This document shows, piece by piece, positions 1 to 8,013 of a stretch of 64,000 bases of DNA; the first letter of the stretch is position 1; every line of letters starts with the position of its first letter. The position numbers and the translations under genes are program-made. Where the stretch lies: NCBI GenBank assembly GCA_020860515.1, contig JAJBUG010000001.1:18566-82565 (forward strand). The letters run 5' to 3'. A model generated the notes under the pieces. The model saw nothing but the letters and a program-made list of their open reading frames with translations, ran no database searches and had not been told where the DNA came from. The stretch comes from Bacteroidales bacterium (GTDB taxonomy: Bacteria > Bacteroidota > Bacteroidia > Bacteroidales > Muribaculaceae).

Positions 1-1
1 G

Positions 2-46
2 AAACATGATCAGCGCATCCTGAAAAGCTATGACCGACTAAGATGA
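2..46 (+). CDS. C-terminal end of an unidentified protein (partial)
   Basis: An open frame enters from the left edge and gives 14 residues ending in SYDRLR before a TGA stop at 44-46. A rho-independent terminator follows about 30 bases later, as expected for the end of a gene. The fragment is too short to identify, and the frame may be accidental. Confidence 0.3.
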   Translation, partial: KHDQRILKSYDRLR

Positions 47-74
47 GATAGCTCAGATTTATCAAGCTGCATAG

Positions 75-105
75 AGAGAGGCTCCCAAGGGGCCTCTTTT
101 TGTGT
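75..105 (+). terminator. Rho-independent terminator
   Basis: The arms AGAGGC and GCCTCT enclose a loop and are followed by a run of five T. It probably ends the gene entering from the left edge and separates it from the next promoter. Confidence 0.65.
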
Positions 106-144
106 GTTCGGTCAAGTTTATTTTAATTTTTTTTCTAAAAAAAG

Positions 145-173
145 GTTTATGTAAAAAAATTTTTGTATTTTTG
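145..173 (+). promoter_or_regulatory. Bacteroidetes-type promoter of the carboxylase gene
   Basis: TATTTTTG at 166-173 matches the Bacteroidetes -7 consensus TAnnTTTG, and a TTTA lies near 146 where the -33 TTTG element is expected. Transcription would start near 178-180, so the CDS start is at 232 and not at the TTG at 163 inside the promoter. Confidence 0.55.
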
Positions 174-231
174 TGGATTGAAATGGTTTTTAACCGTAAA
201 AAGAAAGTTAACATTTAAGTTATACCTAAAA

Positions 232-2406
232 ATGGAAAAACGCAAACTGAAAATCCGTGACCTCACCCTGCGTGACGGTCAGCAGTCGCTCTTCGCTACG
301 CGCTTGAGCCAAAAGGAAATTGACAAGCTGTTGCCTTACTACGAAAATGCTGGCTTCTACATCATGGAGGTATGGGGCGGTGCTGTGCCCGACTCAGTGA
401 TGCGCTTCCTCGACGAATCGCCATGGGAGCGTCTGCGCAGTGTATCTCGAGCAATGAAAGGCAAGAGCTTGCTGAGCGCGTTGTCGCGCGGTCGCAATCT
501 CTTCGGATATGTGCCTTATCCCAATAGCGTGCTTGAGGGTTTCTACAAGGAAGCCATCAAGAATGGCTTGAATGTAATGCGCATTTTCGATGCACTCAAC
601 GATATCGACAATGTGCGCGATTCGATTAAGATGATCAATGAGCTCGGCGGCATACCTGATGGCGCCGTATGCTATACAGTGGATCCCAAGCAAGAGGCTC
701 CTGCCGCTGCGGTGGAAGAGCCTAAGAAGGGTGGTTTCTTCTCACGCCTGTTCCATAAGAAAGAGGACGAAGCGGCTCCTGTGGCCGAAGCTCCTAAGCA
801 GATCTTCACAGCTGAATATTTTGTGGAGAAGGCCAAAGAGATGGAGCGCATCGGTGCCAAGATGATTACTCTTAAGGACATGGCTGGCCTTGTAACTCCT
901 GCCCGAGCTGAGGAAATCATATCGAAGCTCAAGGCCAATCTTTCGGTGCCAGTGGATTTCCACACTCACTGCACCCCTGGCTACGGCCTGGCATCTTCAA
1001 TAATGGCTATCCTCAGCGGCGTGGATATTCTCGACACTAACATCTGGTGGTTCGCTGGTGGCTCAGCCGCTCCTGCCATAGAGCTGATTTACCTCTTCTC
1101 CGACAAGCTTGGAGTAGAAATCGATGTAAATATGGAGGCAGTGGGCAAAATCCGCAATCAATTGCTCGAAGCTCGCAAGAGCCTGAAAGATTTCGACCTT
1201 AACGCAGCCAAGATGCCCAAGGCATTCGACCCGCTCAACGACACCGTGCCTGCCGAGGTTATGGCCCATGTTGACAAGGCCGTGGCAGCTGCCAAGGCTC
1301 ATCGCTATGATGAATTACTGGATGAGTGCCATGCTATCGAGGCTTACTTTGGTTTCCCGAAACCTAATGAATTGGTTAAGGAGGCTGAGGTGCCTGGCGG
1401 TACGTACAGCAACATGGTGGCCCAGCTCAAGCAGCTTAAGGCTGAAGACCTACTCGACGATGCAATGCGCCTGATTCCTATGGTGCGCCGCGATGCCGGC
1501 TTGGTGCCTCTGGTAACGCCTACCAGCCAGATTGTAGGCTCTCAGGCTGTGGCCGTGGCTCTGGATCGCAAGAAGGGAGAGCCTGACTATTCGCATCCCA
1601 GCAATCAGTTCATATCGCTCGTAAAGGGTGAATACGGCAAGACACCTGTGCCTGTGGATCCATCATTCCGCAACAAAATCACTGGTTCGCCCGTAGAGCA
1701 AGCCTACGACGTAAGCAAGCACAAGAATCCTGACAATCCTACACTGAGCGAGTTTGGCAATGCTAAGCTGGCTAAGAATGATGAAGAATATCTGCTGCTT
1801 GAACTTCTGCCCACAGTGGCCAATGGATTCTTGCGCAAGCGTCGCAAGGAGGAATTTGAGGCCAACAAGCCCGCTGCAACTGAGGCTAAGGCTGATGCCA
1901 AGGCTGCCAGCGCTGATGAGCCCATCACTGGCCCTACGGAAAAGGCTCCCATGCCCGGCAAGATAATCGAAATCAAGGTTAAGCCTGGCGACAAGGTAAA
2001 AAAAGGCGATGTAGTGCTTGTGTACGAGGCCATGAAGATGGAGAACGATGTGCAAGCATCGCAGCCTGGCGTAGTTAAGCGCGTCTTTGTAGCCGAAGGC
2101 GATGCTGTGGCTGATGGCCAAGTAATGATAGAATACGCAGAGACTGGCAAGGCGGCTCCTGCAGCTGAGGAAGAAAAGGCTCCAGCTGGTCCTGGCAAGG
2201 GTATCAAAGCACCCATGCCCGGAAAGATAATTGAAATCAAGGTTAAGCCTGGCGACAAGGTGAAGAAGGACGCAGTGGTGCTTGTGTACGAGGCCATGAA
2301 GATGGAGAACGACGTGCAGGCTCCCGAGGATCTGACTGTAACCAAGGTGCTCGTGGCTCCTGATGACGCAGTGGCCGACGGCCAAGTGCTGATTGAATAC
2401 AAGTAG
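232..2406 (+). CDS. Pyruvate carboxylase subunit B / oxaloacetate decarboxylase alpha-type protein with two biotinyl domains
   Basis: This 724-residue protein belongs to the biotin-dependent carboxyltransferase family, which moves CO2 between carboxybiotin and pyruvate/oxaloacetate. The N-terminal HMGL-like TIM barrel shows LTLRDGQQS (from residue 11), KDMAG (about 215-219) and DFHTHC (about 242-247); the last two carry metal ligands and the carbamylated-lysine region typical of the family. A conserved PYC/OadA domain follows. The C-terminus carries two tandem biotinyl domains, each with EAMKMEND, with acceptor lysines near 602 and 690, joined by Ala/Pro/Lys linkers. A charged low-complexity insertion at about 154-190 interrupts the barrel. 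Whether it works as a cytosolic carboxylase or in a Na+-pumping decarboxylase cannot be decided, because no partner subunit lies in the window. It is probably co-transcribed with the dehydrogenase 6 bases downstream. Confidence 0.88.
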   Translation: MEKRKLKIRDLTLRDGQQSLFATRLSQKEIDKLLPYYENAGFYIMEVWGGAVPDSVMRFLDESPWERLRSVSRAMKGKSLLSALSRGRNLFGYVPYPNSVLEGFYKEAIKNGLNVMRIFDALNDIDNVRDSIKMINELGGIPDGAVCYTVDPKQEAPAAAVEEPKKGGFFSRLFHKKEDEAAPVAEAPKQIFTAEYFVEKAKEMERIGAKMITLKDMAGLVTPARAEEIISKLKANLSVPVDFHTHCTPGYGLASSIMAILSGVDILDTNIWWFAGGSAAPAIELIYLFSDKLGVEIDVNMEAVGKIRNQLLEARKSLKDFDLNAAKMPKAFDPLNDTVPAEVMAHVDKAVAAAKAHRYDELLDECHAIEAYFGFPKPNELVKEAEVPGGTYSNMVAQLKQLKAEDLLDDAMRLIPMVRRDAGLVPLVTPTSQIVGSQAVAVALDRKKGEPDYSHPSNQFISLVKGEYGKTPVPVDPSFRNKITGSPVEQAYDVSKHKNPDNPTLSEFGNAKLAKNDEEYLLLELLPTVANGFLRKRRKEEFEANKPAATEAKADAKAASADEPITGPTEKAPMPGKIIEIKVKPGDKVKKGDVVLVYEAMKMENDVQASQPGVVKRVFVAEGDAVADGQVMIEYAETGKAAPAAEEEKAPAGPGKGIKAPMPGKIIEIKVKPGDKVKKDAVVLVYEAMKMENDVQAPEDLTVTKVLVAPDDAVADGQVLIEYK

Positions 2407-2412
2407 GAAGCT

Positions 2413-3366
2413 ATGAAAATAGTGGTACTCGACGGATATGTGGCCAATACTGGCGATCTGAGCTGGGACGAACTGTCCCAGCTCGGTGACCTCACAGTAT
2501 ATGACCGCACATCACGCGATCAGGTAGTGGAGCGCGCCAAGGGTGCCACTGCCATTTTCACCAACAAGGTAGTGATTGACCGTGAGCTGATAGAGCAGCT
2601 TCCGGGGCTGCGATTCATCGGCGTGCTGGCTACTGGATACAACAATGTGGACCTGGTAGCAGCTCGCCGCAACGGTGTGACAGTGTGCAATGTCCCTGCT
2701 TACAGCACTCACAGCGTGGTGCAAAACATTTGGGGGCATCTCCTCAACATCGTCAATTCCACTGCTCTGCACTCAGAATCAGTGCGCAATGGCGATTGGA
2801 GCCAGTGCCAAGACTTCAGTTATCGATTGACACCTATTATCGAACTGGCTGGACTTACAATGGGCATATACGGCCTTGGCAGCATAGGCGCCGAGGTGGC
2901 TAAGATTGCCAATGCTTTTGGCATGAAGGTTATAGCTTATACGTCTAAGGTGCCTTGGCAATTGCCTGGCTACATAATGCCAGTAGAGAAGAAAGAGCTG
3001 TTTGAGCAAAGCGATGTGCTGGTGCTGTGCGCTCCGTTGACTGCGCAGAACAAGCATTTTGTGGATGCAGAATCGCTAAGCTGGATGAAGCCTACGGCTA
3101 TAATCCTAAATGCGGCTCGCGGAGGGTTGATGGATTCAGTAGCCGTAAGCGAGGCTTTGGCTCAGAACAAACTGTATGCAGTGGGCGTGGATGTACTGGA
3201 GAAAGAGCCTCCGACAGCCGACGAACCTCTGCTAAAAGCACCTCGCTGCTACATCACCCCACATATCGCTTGGCAAAGCGATGTGGCACGGCGGGCATTG
3301 ATAGCCAAGAGCGCTCAGAATCTCAAATCCTATCTTGAGGGAAAACACATCAACGTAGTAAACTAA
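2413..3366 (+). CDS. D-2-hydroxyacid dehydrogenase (glycerate/hydroxypyruvate reductase type)
   Basis: A 317-residue NAD(P)-dependent D-isomer 2-hydroxyacid dehydrogenase that interconverts 2-oxoacids and D-2-hydroxyacids. The Rossmann motif GLGSIG is at 154-159. The family's catalytic Arg, Glu and His are visible as R236 (AARGG), E265 (LEKEPP) and H284 (TPHIAW). The length is normal. It starts 6 bases after the carboxylase stop, so the two genes probably form an operon that ends at the hairpin at 3372. Sequence resemblance favours glycerate/hydroxypyruvate reductase over PdxB or SerA: there is no ACT domain or PdxB tail. The exact substrate is inferred. Confidence 0.85.
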   Translation: MKIVVLDGYVANTGDLSWDELSQLGDLTVYDRTSRDQVVERAKGATAIFTNKVVIDRELIEQLPGLRFIGVLATGYNNVDLVAARRNGVTVCNVPAYSTHSVVQNIWGHLLNIVNSTALHSESVRNGDWSQCQDFSYRLTPIIELAGLTMGIYGLGSIGAEVAKIANAFGMKVIAYTSKVPWQLPGYIMPVEKKELFEQSDVLVLCAPLTAQNKHFVDAESLSWMKPTAIILNAARGGLMDSVAVSEALAQNKLYAVGVDVLEKEPPTADEPLLKAPRCYITPHIAWQSDVARRALIAKSAQNLKSYLEGKHINVVN

Positions 3367-3371
3367 AAATC

Positions 3372-3405
3372 AAAGGCGACCCCCATGCTGAGAGTCGCCT
3401 TTTTT
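3372..3405 (+). terminator. Rho-independent terminator, possibly bidirectional
   Basis: The arms AAAGGCGAC and GTCGCCTTT flank a 13-base loop, with six T after the right arm on the plus strand. On the minus strand the same hairpin is followed by TTTGATTTTT, so it could also end the ncRNA candidate transcribed from the other side. Confidence 0.8.
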
Positions 3406-3406
3406 A

Positions 3407-3714
3407 GTAGCCTTATTGTGCCGGTGCGGGGTCGACATTCCTGCCAACAATGTGATGACTCGTTACATTGACTCTAAGGAATGGGAGAGTAATTGTCGGG
3501 AACTTCCATCCGTCAGAGACAGACGGCAGAGGCCCCGGCAACCGGCAAATAAGGTTTATCGTGACTGGAAGGCATAAAAAGTCACATAAGCACTTGCCCA
3601 AAAGTGGCAACTGCTTGCTACACAATGTATGTATGAGGATCGGATTCATACCATTCCCAAGTTAAAGTTCTACTATATAACCACCCAAAAGCGAACCTTC
3701 AGGTTTTCGGCTAC
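3407..3714 (-). ncRNA. Candidate structured noncoding RNA of unassigned class
   Basis: This 300-base stretch lies between two convergent gene ends and has no convincing ORF. Read on the minus strand it starts just after a strong -7 box (TATATTTG at 3721-3714) and runs to a hairpin terminator at 3405-3372. Internal stems include AAGCAGTTGCC with GGCAAGTGCTT (one mismatch, 7-base loop), CCGTC/GACGG, GTGAC/GTCAC and AACC/GGTT near the 5' end. GTAGCC at the start can pair with GGCTAC at the end. No RNase P, SRP or canonical 6S signature was found; 6S-like RNA or another Bacteroidales ncRNA remains possible. Confidence 0.55.
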
Positions 3715-3721
3715 AAATATA
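3714..3721 (-). promoter_or_regulatory. Bacteroidetes -7 box for the ncRNA candidate
   Basis: TATATTTG read on the minus strand matches TAnnTTTG exactly. The -33 element is not obvious in the AT-rich tract upstream. The box lies beyond the 3' end of dnaA and so would serve a separate transcript. Confidence 0.5.
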
Positions 3722-3800
3722 ACAATTTTTCTCCGAAATTTATCTATTTTTACAAAAAAAGTTTCAAAAAAATTTTTTTTGAAACTTTTTTAATCCCTTT

Positions 3801-5180
3801 TTAGAGGTTGGCGCGGATAGCGGCAATGTCAGTTTGGAGCTGTTTGTCAATGGCCAGACGCTCTTCGATAGTGCGACAGGCATAGTTGACAGTGGCATGT
3901 GTGCGGTCAAGATGATGGCCGATGGAAACAAGCGGCATCTTGGCGATTTCCTTTGCCAAATACATTACTACTTGGCGAGCGTCAGAAACTTCGCGGCGAC
4001 GCGTCTTAGTGAACAAGAGGTCGGGGTCAATGCCGTAATATGAGCACACCTCTTCGGCTATCACCTCAAAATTGATAGGCTTGCTGGTAATCTTCACGGC
4101 GCGCTCTATCACCTGCTTGGCAAGGTCAAGATTGATGTCGGAATTGGTGACAGTGGCATGGCCGATAAGCGACACCACGATTCCCTCAAGGTCGCGCAGG
4201 CTGTCGGTCACTGAGGCGGCAATGTATTCCATCACTTCGCCTGGGATCGACAGGCCATTTTGCTCGGCTTTGCGTTGCAGCACTTGGCGGCGCAGGTCAA
4301 GATCAGGGGCATCGAGTTTCGATGACATGCCCCATTTGAAACGGGAGAGGAGGCGCTCTTCAAAACCCTCCATGTCAGCAGGAGCGCAGTCGCACGAAAG
4401 GATAATCTGCTTATTGTTTTGGTGCAGATGATTGAAGATATGGTAAAAAGTGTTTTGTGTGCCTGGCTTGCCGTGGAGATCTTGTATGTCATCAACTATG
4501 AGGGTGTCGATGCTTTGGTAGAAGTGGAAGAAATTGTTGGTATTCTTGCTTGCCACGGCAGCTGTATATTGGCTTTCGAAGAGGCGTGAGGTCACATAAA
4601 GCACTCGGCTCTGAGGATTGTTCTCCTTGATACGGATGCCTATTGCTTGAATCAAATGAGTTTTGCCAACACCGCAATTGCCGAATATGAATAGGGGATT
4701 GAATGTCATATTCTTGTTGGCCACTGCTTGAGCCAAGGTCACAGCCACTTTGTTGCTCTGGCCCACGCAATAATTTTCGAAGGTATAGCGTGGATTAAGT
4801 TGGGAGTCAATGTCGCGCTGAGGCACGGCATGGAATGGGTTGGCCGGTTGAGCCTTGTGCTGGTCGAGGATAGTGGTGCTGGGATTTGAACTGAGCAATT
4901 TTACAGCGGTATCCGCGGCATCTTTCACTTGGAAATAGCGATAATAAAGCTTGGTCTTTTCACCGTAAACCTTACGGATGGCTGCGCCAAGAATCTTGAA
5001 GTATCGCTCTTCGAGCATATCCTGATAGAATTGTGAGGGGAGATTAAGGGTAAGCGCTCCATCGGCAAAGCCGAAGGAGGAGATGTCCTTGAACCAGACA
5101 TCATATTGCTCCACTGGAATATTGTCGCGTATGATGGCGCGACACTTGTCCCATAATTCTATGTGGTTAGTTTCGTTCAT
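3801..5180 (-). CDS. dnaA: Chromosomal replication initiator DnaA
   Basis: This 459-residue DnaA binds origin DnaA boxes and, as an ATP-bound oligomer, opens the duplex and helps load the helicase. Domain I covers roughly residues 1-85, followed by a short linker domain II. The AAA+ core has a Walker A GNCGVGKT (about 167-174) and a Walker B IVDDIQDL (about 228-235). Domain IV carries the DnaA signature LDRTHATV near residue 425. The length is typical. It is transcribed alone from a -7 box at 5227-5234, with an untranslated leader of about 40 bases. No clear cluster of DnaA boxes is visible nearby, so the origin cannot be placed here with confidence. Confidence 0.97.
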   Translation of the reverse strand: MNETNHIELWDKCRAIIRDNIPVEQYDVWFKDISSFGFADGALTLNLPSQFYQDMLEERYFKILGAAIRKVYGEKTKLYYRYFQVKDAADTAVKLLSSNPSTTILDQHKAQPANPFHAVPQRDIDSQLNPRYTFENYCVGQSNKVAVTLAQAVANKNMTFNPLFIFGNCGVGKTHLIQAIGIRIKENNPQSRVLYVTSRLFESQYTAAVASKNTNNFFHFYQSIDTLIVDDIQDLHGKPGTQNTFYHIFNHLHQNNKQIILSCDCAPADMEGFEERLLSRFKWGMSSKLDAPDLDLRRQVLQRKAEQNGLSIPGEVMEYIAASVTDSLRDLEGIVVSLIGHATVTNSDINLDLAKQVIERAVKITSKPINFEVIAEEVCSYYGIDPDLLFTKTRRREVSDARQVVMYLAKEIAKMPLVSIGHHLDRTHATVNYACRTIEERLAIDKQLQTDIAAIRANL

Positions 5181-5226
5181 GCTCTATAATGATTGCAAAC
5201 ACGCTGTCTCTCTGATTTTAGGTATG

Positions 5227-5234
5227 CAAAATTA
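5227..5234 (-). promoter_or_regulatory. Promoter of dnaA (-7 box)
   Basis: TAATTTTG on the minus strand matches the Bacteroidetes -7 consensus, about 47 bases upstream of the dnaA start codon, inside AT-rich DNA. Confidence 0.55.
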
Positions 5235-5495
5235 ATAATAAATTTTCTAAAAAAATAATGAAAAAATATTTGGAAATACCGAAAATTTGTAACGATGTTG
5301 AATCTCAACAGGTTACGCGCGGATTTAAAGTTTTGGTGAAGATTGACCATGTAACTTATTGTAATTCAATAGATTATGAAAACAAAAATTCTTGTTCCAC
5401 ATTTTTGCTCAGATGTGTAACATGTGCAGAAAATCAAGTGTCACAAAGGGTTGTGATAACAATACACTTTTTATGTTAAATTTTCTAAGTATATG
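5235..5495. other. AT-rich intergenic region upstream of dnaA
   Basis: About 260 bases with no supported gene. A 73-codon plus-strand frame (5258-5479) looks random in composition and is not called. Sites such as TTGTGATAAC and TGTGTAAC only loosely resemble DnaA boxes, so an origin is possible but not shown. Confidence 0.4.
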
Positions 5496-6623
5496 TTACA
5501 CAGGAATCACAAGCGTGGGGAGGTCAGATGAGAATAGCACCTTGTGGGGCAGTGACGGGTTGAAGAAGCGCGAAAACACATTCTTTTTCTTATTTGGCAC
5601 CACTATGAGGTCGAAATGGCGCTCAGCTTCTAAGCGGTCAAAATCCGATAGGGCTTCTTTGATGTTGAGGTCCTTGATCTCAAAGGTATAGTTGCGGAAA
5701 TTTTGCGTGCAATAGTCGCGCAGGGCTGCGGCAGCCTCAGATGGATTTCGCATGATTTGGCGCTTTTTGCCTGGGAGATTTACTATGGTTACATGGGCCA
5801 TTGCCTTGGGAAAGATTCGGTAAAGGGTATCCATAGCCAAGATATCTTCCTGCTCAATGTTGCTGAAGAAAAGCACATTCTTTACTTTGAAAGGGCCAGC
5901 ATCGGGGCTTGGAGGCTCGGGCAGGGCAAGCACTGTAAAACGGCATTTGTCGAGCACTTCAGCCGTTACGGATCCGATTAAATCGAGCTCTTTGCGTTTT
6001 GCGCCGCGCGTAGCCATTACGATAAGGAAAGGATTGTTGGCCTTGGCATATTCGCTAATGGCATCCTCTGGCACACCCTCGGTGACACAGGTGTCAAATT
6101 TTACAGGAGGAAGCTCACCCTTCTTGATCATGTCTTTTAGGCGGCTTGCAAGGTGGCGCATTTGGGCTTTGGCCGCTGACTCCACTTGCTCGCGAGCGTT
6201 GGCATCTGCTATTTCATAGGTAAGGCTGTCGGTAAGTTGCATTGTGCCTGCCACGTAAGGGTCAATGTAAGTATGCAGCAATATGATAGAAGTGCCATGG
6301 GCTGCAGCAATCTTGAAAGCAGTAACCGTAGCCATCAGGGAAATATCGCTAAAATCGGTAGGCACCACCACGGGCAGAGCTGGGTCGCCTTGCCGGGCAG
6401 GCAAGATAGGGTCGGCGAAAATCTCACGATTCTCGATTATGCGTAGAGCCAAAGGGAGGTCGCGCTCGTGAATGCGCACGCGGATGCCTGATGAGATTAC
6501 AGGCTGTTCGATATTGACATTGCGGAACTGCACTTCCAATCCTTCGCGTTCGAGCAGAGCACGCAGGGCTATGGCTTTGTCGTAGGTGTGAATAGCAACG
6601 GTAATAAAGCGGTCAGGTGCCAT
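5496..6623 (-). CDS. Universal stress protein with N-terminal DUF2007-like domain and two Usp-type domains
   Basis: A 375-residue cytosolic protein. Residues about 1-70 resemble the small DUF2007-type signal-transducing fold. Residues about 85-240 form a UspA domain with PTDFSD at the start and an ATP-binding-like stretch, ATRGAKRKELDLIGSVT, that fits the G-2X-G-9X-G(S/T) pattern loosely. A second, degenerate Usp-like domain ends in LPTLVIPV. Tandem Usp proteins are usually induced by stress or growth arrest. It lies upstream of dnaA on the same strand but is separated by more than 300 bases, so it is probably a separate transcript. Confidence 0.8.
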   Translation of the reverse strand: MAPDRFITVAIHTYDKAIALRALLEREGLEVQFRNVNIEQPVISSGIRVRIHERDLPLALRIIENREIFADPILPARQGDPALPVVVPTDFSDISLMATVTAFKIAAAHGTSIILLHTYIDPYVAGTMQLTDSLTYEIADANAREQVESAAKAQMRHLASRLKDMIKKGELPPVKFDTCVTEGVPEDAISEYAKANNPFLIVMATRGAKRKELDLIGSVTAEVLDKCRFTVLALPEPPSPDAGPFKVKNVLFFSNIEQEDILAMDTLYRIFPKAMAHVTIVNLPGKKRQIMRNPSEAAAALRDYCTQNFRNYTFEIKDLNIKEALSDFDRLEAERHFDLIVVPNKKKNVFSRFFNPSLPHKVLFSSDLPTLVIPV

Positions 6624-6679
6624 TGTAAATATAGGTGGATAGTGAATTGAGATTAATGGGTAGGATAAATAATGAACAG

Positions 6680-6731
6680 TGAAAAGTGAACAGCATCAAT
6701 CACTATTCACCATTTCACTGTTCACTTTTCA
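6680..6731 (-). terminator. Inverted repeat downstream of the HTH gene, terminator-like
   Basis: The 14-base arms TGAAAAGTGAACAG and CTGTTCACTTTTCA are perfectly complementary and separated by 24 bases that contain further TTCACTATTCAC-like units. It lies 14 bases past the HTH gene stop. It may act as a terminator or may be one of the short intergenic repeats seen elsewhere in the window. Confidence 0.45.
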
Positions 6732-6744
6732 TTGTGAAGGGATC

Positions 6745-7008
6745 TTACTCCTTCTCGCCATTGGCCTCCTTGAGGATATCGATGGCCATGTCGTAGATGG
6801 TTGAATCATCAAGCACAACGATGCCGCCGTCAGGCCCTGGCTCGATATGCACGCCACAATTGCGACCCATGTCGTAGTTGGCGCCACCAAAATAGTTGCG
6901 TACTGTCTGAACGGTTACGTTTAGCTTATCAGCTATCTTGTGCATAGAACCGTCGGGCAAGCTGTCTTTGAGACGGCGAAGCTCGTTGAAGGTGATTGTC
7001 CTGCTCAT
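6745..7008 (-). CDS. Small helix-turn-helix DNA-binding protein
   Basis: An 87-residue protein. Residues about 18-42 (DGSMHKIADKLNVTVQTVRNYF) read as a helix-turn-helix with the pattern A.KL.V...TVRNYF, so DNA binding is likely. The C-terminal half is acidic and contains a GPDGGIVVLDDSTIYDMAIDIL stretch, plausibly a dimerisation element. It looks like a conserved Bacteroidales regulator, but its target is unknown. It has its own AT-rich upstream region with short tandem repeats (7042-7090), which hints at self-regulation. Confidence 0.65.
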   Translation of the reverse strand: MSRTITFNELRRLKDSLPDGSMHKIADKLNVTVQTVRNYFGGANYDMGRNCGVHIEPGPDGGIVVLDDSTIYDMAIDILKEANGEKE

Positions 7009-7041
7009 GATGGTTTAGAGATTTCTTGTTATAGTTGTTTT

Positions 7042-7090
7042 TTATGGTTGTATTTGTAGTTGTATTTGTGGTTTGATTTGTAGTGGTATT
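7042..7090. repeat. Short tandem repeat (about 12 bp unit) in the leader of the HTH gene
   Basis: Four imperfect copies of a 12-base unit close to TTGTATTTGTAG lie end to end between the HTH gene start and its presumed promoter region. The spacing is near one helical turn plus two bases. They could be repressor sites or slippage products. Confidence 0.5.
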
Positions 7091-7233
7091 TAGTCGTTTT
7101 TTACAAATTCGATATAAAGTTAAAGTTTGTTTTTGAAATAACCAAACTTTTCGGCCAAAATTTTTTGATGATTTTATGTTGTTTTAATCAATATGTTGAA
7201 AATTAGGTGTTTACGAAATGTTAAAAATTTTGG

Positions 7234-8013
7234 CTAAATTTTTTCAACATCTGCGCTTCGCACCCAAGCACGAGTGGAATTGTTGATTTTGACATCGTAC
7301 CACAAAGGCGAAGATGACTCTCCTGGGATTGCCATCGAGTCCACTATTTCCACCACTGTGCCTTCATGCACAGGGATGATTTTGGTATTTTTGCCAGTGT
7401 GAGAGCCAGGCTGTGTGCTAAGGTTTGATGTTGGCACGATTATTACAGCAGTGTTGTGCTGATAGGGGGCTCGAGCTGTTTGCACAGCGATTATCAACGT
7501 ATAGAAGAAGAGGACTATGGCAATTCCTCCACCGAAGAATCCAAGCTTGCGCACATTGACATTCCCAGAGAAAACATACAATGCCACGCATCCAAGCACC
7601 AGCACAAACATGCAGAAGGCTGTCCAAGCCCACAAATCGGGGTGCATCCAGCCAGTGATGCCCTGGTGCACATTTCCCAGGAATGTGCTGTCGTCCTCAG
7701 GCTTGTCGATAATGCGGGTTTTTACAAATTCAAGATTTGTGCGAGCATCCTTAAACGATGGGTCCAACTTCAGGGCGCGTTCGTAATAAATCACTGCGCG
7801 GCCCATCTTGCCTATTCTATAATAAGAATTGGCAAGATTGTAATACAATTCCGGGGATACTCCATCAGCCGTAATGGCTTGGTGGTAAAGACGCACAGCC
7901 TGCACAAAATCTTCGTGATTATAGGCAGAATCGGCCTTTTCTGCGAGCGACATGGCGCTTGAGGCCATCACGCTTATCAGCGCAGTTATGATAAGGGCAA
8001 ATATCTTTTTCAT
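7234..8013 (-). CDS. batE: BatE-like TPR and SH3-domain membrane protein
   Basis: The last gene of the Bat operon (259 residues). A signal peptide is followed by TPR repeats at about 25-100 (YYNLANSYYRIGKMGRAVIYYERAL), two hydrophobic segments at about 130-185 and a C-terminal SH3-like region ending in WVRSADVEKI. This architecture is typical of Bacteroidetes BatE, thought to act at the envelope with the VWA proteins BatA and BatB. The start codon overlaps the batD stop by 4 bases, which implies translational coupling. The biochemical role of Bat proteins is not settled; the family was linked to aerotolerance. Confidence 0.85.
   Translation of the reverse strand: MKKIFALIITALISVMASSAMSLAEKADSAYNHEDFVQAVRLYHQAITADGVSPELYYNLANSYYRIGKMGRAVIYYERALKLDPSFKDARTNLEFVKTRIIDKPEDDSTFLGNVHQGITGWMHPDLWAWTAFCMFVLVLGCVALYVFSGNVNVRKLGFFGGGIAIVLFFYTLIIAVQTARAPYQHNTAVIIVPTSNLSTQPGSHTGKNTKIIPVHEGTVVEIVDSMAIPGESSSPLWYDVKINNSTRAWVRSADVEKI

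Noticed and set aside
163..231. N-terminal extension of the carboxylase from a TTG
   Set aside because: It would start inside the -7 box, and homology begins at 232.
1663..2510. Long minus-strand frames opposite the carboxylase (240 and 268 codons)
   Set aside because: Caused by the codon bias and duplicated biotinyl repeats of the plus-strand gene; protein composition is Ser/Ala/Leu-biased without family similarity.
3407..3714. Cobalamin riboswitch-like stretches (GGGAATGGTATGAATCC, TTGCCACT) on the minus strand
   Set aside because: Partial similarity only; the loop between the GCC and GGC arms is just 7 bases, the CCCGC box is missing, and no gene lies downstream on that strand.
5258..5479. 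73-codon plus-strand frame upstream of dnaA
   Set aside because: Random-looking composition, no family, no promoter or ribosome-binding site of note, and the region is AT-rich control DNA.
5235..5495. Replication origin with DnaA boxes
   Set aside because: Only loose matches to TTATNCACA; no cluster. Proximity to dnaA alone is not enough.
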